Shown piece by piece: positions 59,689-64,000 of a stretch of 64,000 nucleotides of DNA. Positions within the stretch are counted from its first letter, which is position 1, and each line of letters opens with the position of its first letter. Source of the stretch: Spinellus fusiger (Eukaryota; Mucoromycota; Mucoromycetes; Mucorales; Phycomycetaceae); contig JALLLS010000031.1 in the NCBI GenBank assembly GCA_025094145.1, positions 62,001 through 126,000 of the forward strand, read 5' to 3'. The notes below the pieces were generated by a model. That model made no database searches and was not told the DNA's origin. It saw only the letters and a list, made by a program, of their open reading frames with translations. A program made the position numbers and the translations under genes.

Positions 59689-60600
59689 TTAAGCTGAGAT
59701 GTGAAAAAGGCATATGTTTGACTTGATTTATTGGTTATTTTATATTTCATGGTATCCACACTTCTGTTTTAACGATGGTGAATTGACTATTAGATTAGAG
59801 AATATGCTCAATACCCCAAGTAAAAATATGTACAAACTATTCACACAAATATCCTTCTGAACTTCAAATACTTTCTTTTGCACATCCACTCTGAAGCTTG
59901 CTATAATGGTTTAACCTAAAATTGAACGATTTTAAAAATAAATAAATGAGACACTTCAAAAAAGATAGTAGACAAGAGCATATGAGTTTTCAGAGACTTA
60001 TCTTTCATCTTGGATGAATGTAGCGATAGTTACAAATGAGTTTTTTTTTAGTTGACATAAAATAAAATAGAAATAAAAGAGGAACAGGAAGAAGACTCTG
60101 TCTAATGTACTAGCTGTAGACCATTCAATCATAGGTCTACAAAAGCACATTGTGTTGGAAGAGGAAATTTCGAGTACAACCTGGCCAAGCTATCTGTTAT
60201 AAATTTCATCACAGGAAGAGAGTAAAAAAAATACTGCAAATTCAAAGGGATATTGATGTTCTGAACTGCTAAAGGGCCACCACTGTTCTGCTTCATTCTG
60301 TTAAGACAAATAAATGTCCTTTTCTTATTTCATTTCATGTTATACGCAAAGCTGAAAAATGAATGTACAAAAGATAATAAAGGGATGATGTAGAAAATAA
60401 TCCGGCGTGTAACTCGTTTGAAAAATATATTTACAATGATTTTATAAGCTATTGCAAGTTTAAGATTCTCTGACTCTATTTCTTGTATGTTATTCTCCTC
60501 ATTGATTATGAAAAGATACATTGAACAGACAGTAGAGCCTTTAGACCTATAGAGGATATGAATAAGTTCATCAGAAGAATAGATATAAGTTTAATATACA
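59689..60600. other. AT-rich gap with repeat R2
   Basis: This is the 3' side of the farnesyltransferase gene, then an R2 copy (59915-60050), then unremarkable AT-rich sequence. No gene is supportable. Confidence 0.55.
59915..60050. repeat. Dispersed repeat R2, copy 3
   Basis: It contains GGTTTAACCTAAAATTGA, AATGAGACACTTCA, AGACAAGAGCA and TCTTGGATGAATGTAGCGA. It bridges the similarity between copy 1 (middle motifs) and copy 2 (outer motifs). Non-coding. Confidence 0.55.
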
Positions 60601-60607
60601 AAAGTTA

Positions 60608-60745
60608 TTAGTAGTTGGTACTGCCACCCTTTGCTTCAATAACAGCCTTGAATCTCTTGGGATTATTAATGAGGCTGTTGATCATCTCTAATAGTATCTT
60701 TTACCATTCAAGCAGCAGAGCAGCCTCAATATCCTTAAGAGTATT
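60608..60745 (-). pseudogene. Tc1 transposase C-terminal scrap
   Basis: The minus strand reads IEAALLLEW, a stop, then MINSLINNPKRFKAVIEAKG and a terminal GSTNY stop. This is the Tc1 transposase C-terminal pattern (LLLEEW...R..AVI.AKGG). Only the last 45 codons remain. Repeat R1 copy b begins 40 bp away. Confidence 0.7.
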
Positions 60746-60784
60746 TTGGGAAGGTCTACCCTTCATCGTAATCACACCTACAAT

Positions 60785-61275
60785 ATAAACTGACCAACAG
60801 AAAAAAGTCACTCTTTTTGAAAATAAAATGGGATAAACATATAAACACTCAAGTGAAAAAATAAAGACAGAGAAATGAGAGACAGAAGGATAAGAGAATA
60901 TAAAACTTCAAATGAGGGGGAAATGATGGTAAATGCTAAGTTAATAATAGACATCCAAAAAGGCCATAAAGTCAGCAAGGAAACCAGGACACCAAAAAAA
61001 AAGATAACCGGCATCCTGTGGCGATTTGAAATCCAATAAAGGATACTTAAAGTAACTCAGACAATCCTAAGGATAACAGCAGCTTCTGGCTTTGCTAAAC
61101 GGGTTAAGAATGGGTAGTAGAAGAGAGATCGAAGGAGAAGTGAGGATGCAGCATCTGTTGCTGAAGGAGTCCTTTGTACTCTATGGTGGTATTGGTGATC
61201 CCGCTCAACACACCCTTCAGCAACCTCAATGAGCAAGCTACCAGATGATGACTAACTTTAAGTCTCGAGTAGATA
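60785..61275. repeat. Dispersed repeat R1, copy b
   Basis: It is collinear with 3240-3735, with small deletions (for example the ACACAAATACAGCAACTACA part is shortened here) and point changes. It is non-coding. A Tc1 scrap abuts it on the left, whereas the 3.2-kb copy has a Tc1 element 210 bp to its right. Confidence 0.65.
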
Positions 61276-62425
61276 TGATTTGGTTAATAGCTTACAATAA
61301 TCTTTTTTTTTGTATAAGACACTTTCTTTAAGCGTCTTTACGATATCATACGTCGCACTGAGAGGTCTGACTGGGAAAACATAATGGACACAAAGTCACT
61401 TGCAGAAAATTGGAAAATTGGAAAATTGGAAAATCAGAAAGAAAACAGAACTAGCTAAAGGAAATAAGGAATTGTAATTTCGGGCAGTGAGGATTCTTTG
61501 GGAGACACTCAGGGCCTTGTGGGTCTGGCTACTAACACAGTATCTAAGCGGAAAGAAACATATTTAGGGATGTTCTTCTCGTGCAAGAGTTAACAAAAGT
61601 GAGAGAGTGTAGTCAGTTGCACAAGAGAAATGGGGTGGCGAAAAGCAAACAAGTATTTGACACAACAATGGCACCAAGTGCAGACACGGAAAAAAACCAA
61701 TGAAGAGGACAGACGAACAAAGAAAACAAGTCGAGAACAAGAAAAACCCAACTACCGAAGTCTTTAAAGCCTATAGTGCTTGTCGTTACTCTAGATAGCT
61801 GCACAAATCAAAGCCTTTTTATTATTGAAGTAGACAATGACACTTTAAACTATTCTGTTAATTTTTTCCCCTATAATGTAGGGTCTTCTCTACTTGTCAA
61901 TGCTAATGGTGTCTTAACCAAAAATACAAGATAGAATAGCCACACTCCATTATTTCACACTATCATAGTCTTTTAAGCTTACAATATTATTTTTGAAGTT
62001 GGCACCAAGAATATACTGTGATAAATAGACTTTTATTTCTGATAGTGTATAGTGAATTAGAGATTGATTTTTATTAGAGCATCTAATAACTAATGTAAAT
62101 ATCTTTTCATAGAATCTTGTAGTCAGAATTAATAGGGTAAGCCCCATCTCCACATGTCAAAAGTGAACATTGAAGCATTCTTCTTTGTATTCGCTTTAAC
62201 ATGTTCATTATGAAATGAATGTCAAAGTATTAAACTTATTGCATCAGAATTCTATCCCAGAATAAATATTAATAAATGCCTGTGAGAACTTTATTCTATG
62301 ATTAGAACAAATATAATATTCCAGAATAGTCTTTAAGAGCTAGTCTTTTAACTCACCAATCATTACCCTGTTAAAGGCAATGATCCAATTTTTTTATATT
62401 ATTCAATACGCTCATTGTGCTAAAG
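61276..62425. other. AT-rich non-coding stretch
   Basis: Three GGAAAATT units lie near 61409-61432. No supportable gene. The 3' part contains the upstream region of the small gene at 62487. Confidence 0.55.
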
Positions 62426-62430
62426 AATAG

Positions 62431-62438
62431 TATAAATA
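62431..62438 (+). promoter_or_regulatory. TATA box of the 168-residue gene
   Basis: TATAAATA lies 56 bp upstream of the start codon, a normal fungal spacing that leaves a leader of roughly 25 nt. Confidence 0.55.
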
Positions 62439-62486
62439 TACAGTATATTCTACTTCTATAGATCTCTCATCCATCATCTATTATAC

Positions 62487-63063
62487 ATGGTTAATTTATC
62501 AAAGCAACCAATCTCAGATCAAGAACGACTTAGTAATTTGGAAAAAGATGTCGAAAATCTGACAATAAGAATGGACAATTGTGAATTAAGGCTTGGAGAG
62601 AGAGTGTAAGTACTGATTTAACTACCCATCAATATTTCTACTGGTATTAACAAAGTATCTACGCTGATGTATTTAAAGGGAGAAAAAAGTACTCAAGACG
62701 GAACTTTTTGGGCGTAGTGTTCTTCCTCCTCCTCGTTCAGATAGTCGTGACCAAAGAAGCACAGAAATCATTAATATGACTATAGATGGTGGTATAAGTG
62801 AAGAGAATGCCTATGAAAGATTGAATGCTCTATATACCAATGTTCAGGAACAATTGAAATCATTCATTAAAAAAAGATGGAAGGATGGAAAGAGAGCTCC
62901 TAGGACTTGGAGAAGTGTATCCGAAGCCGATAAAGAAGATATATTTGAAGGAATTGAGGAAGAGGCTGTTCATAATGGCATTCCACTGAATTTATGTGTG
63001 AAGTCCTGGGGTGCACGCTATGTAGGCCAAACACAATGGGTGATGGCCCGAAACGCAGCTTAA
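62487..63063 (+). CDS. Hypothetical protein, N-terminal coiled coil
   Basis: Two coding blocks (62487-62605 and 62679-63063; 73-bp intron, in phase) give 168 residues. Residues 10-45 (DQERLSNLEKDVENLTIRMD and onward) form a heptad-type coiled coil. The rest is a helical charged domain with KSFIKKRWKDGKRAPRTWRS, two tryptophans near the end (SWGARY, TQWVMARNAA) and no membrane segment. The C-terminal part, with its repeated aromatic and basic pattern, could bind nucleic acid, but this is speculation. I do not recognise the family; lineage-specific mucoralean proteins of this size are common. A TATA box, a clean intron and a coherent frame argue for a functional gene despite the repeat-rich surroundings. 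Confidence 0.75.
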
Positions 63064-64000
63064 CTAAGTTGTGATATATCCTCAATAAATTCACAAATAA
63101 TTTAGTAAATGATATAAATATTGTTATTAAATAAATATCTGTCCAATAAATATATTGTTCTATTATATTCTCTGTTTATCAATTTTGTATAAGTTTTCTA
63201 TTCTTAATTTCAAAGCTGTAGAGCATTATATGTCACAGTATGTCCATTGCTCTACTTATTTTGTGATCGACAAAAGTGACGAGTATACTTTATCTTTGTT
63301 TTATTAATAATACCATTGTGATTGTTCTATGAAAAGTTTTTTTTAATAATAACTGTTGTCGATTATTGGTGTCCATCATTATTGAACAAATATTTAGTTA
63401 ATCAAAAGTTTTCTCTTTTTGAAATGTACATTGTTATATTACATATTTCTTCTTTAGTTAAAATAAAGTGACTCAATAAGTAACCGCTTTTCTTCAAATG
63501 TAGATTTCTATTTCTATTTCTATTTTTAGTTTTATACTTTATCTTGATACTGTAATAGCCTCATGGATTAATTAGATAGAAACAAAAAACATTCAATACA
63601 TAGAGGTAGTAGTGCTGATAATAGAAAAAAAGGTCTTGTTACAAGGTTAACTAGTAACTACTATCAGTCTTTGACATCTATGACTTTTATCCGAACTAAA
63701 GAATAAAGAGACTGTAAAATGACAGGACTTTATCCAAGAATAGATTGCTTTTATTTGGTGGAATATACAGCTCTTTATATACTAATCAATTGCCATAGTT
63801 ACACTTATGTGCTTCCTGTAGTTGAGTCTACACAAATGACCCTAATTACTTATCAGTATTGATGCAATTGATTGGTGCTACTTATATTAGATATGTCTCT
63901 GTATTGATTCTGGATACAACACATAGCTCATGAGCTTCACCCTGGACTCATTATATCAGGCTATCTTCTGCTATTATTCATACATTCAATAACGTGCTCA
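63064..64000. other. AT-rich window end
   Basis: No gene is visible. A CTATTT run lies near 63505-63530. Composition is as in the other AT-rich stretches. Confidence 0.55.

Overview
The window looks like nuclear DNA of an early-diverging filamentous fungus, most likely Mucoromycota (Mucorales-like). The genes have short GT-AG introns of about 40-120 bp with some longer ones. Their products are fungal types: a Kin4-like kinase with a KA1-like tail, an SREBP/Sre1-type bHLH membrane factor, a TRP-like ML-domain channel, a GRAM-VASt sterol-transfer protein and an Ecl1-family protein. The intergenic DNA is AT-rich and full of decayed Tc1/mariner elements plus Fanzor/TnpB-like and LINE-like relics. 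No virus-like or bacterial gene was seen, and no intact tRNA or rRNA gene.

Layout. 1-17.5 kb is AT-rich and repeat-laden: a decayed gene of unknown family, two related MITE-like repeats, a 1350-bp Tc1/mariner copy with one frameshift, a second 1346-bp degenerate copy, a third transposase relic, and about 7 kb with little that can be interpreted. 17.8-41.6 kb is a gene-dense, visibly GC-richer island: a glycogen-targeting PP1 subunit with a CBM21 domain (+), a GRAM-VASt sterol-transfer protein (-), CTU1/NCS6 tRNA thiolase (-), a 952-aa protein I cannot name (+), a Kin4-like kinase (+), an SREBP-like factor (-), and a TRP-like membrane protein (+). 41.6-55.1 kb is again AT-rich: two copies of one TIR element (one carrying a nested insertion), an Ecl1-family gene, a decayed Tc1 copy and a Fanzor-like pseudogene. 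55.2-59.7 kb holds a head-to-head pair: RBBP4/MSI1-type WD40 protein (-) and farnesyltransferase beta (+). 59.7-64 kb has more repeats and one 168-aa gene of unknown function.

I rebuilt exon structures by hand for nine genes. In each, the intron phases add up to a continuous reading frame and the product length is close to the family norm where one is known. Functionally, SREBP (sterol-sensing transcription), GRAM-VASt (inter-membrane sterol transfer) and farnesyltransferase beta (use of farnesyl diphosphate) all touch the isprenoid/sterol pathway. CBM21-PP1 and the Kin4-like kinase concern glycogen and cell-cycle or nutrient signalling. I see no evidence that the genes are coordinately regulated as a cluster; they read as ordinary dispersed fungal genes.
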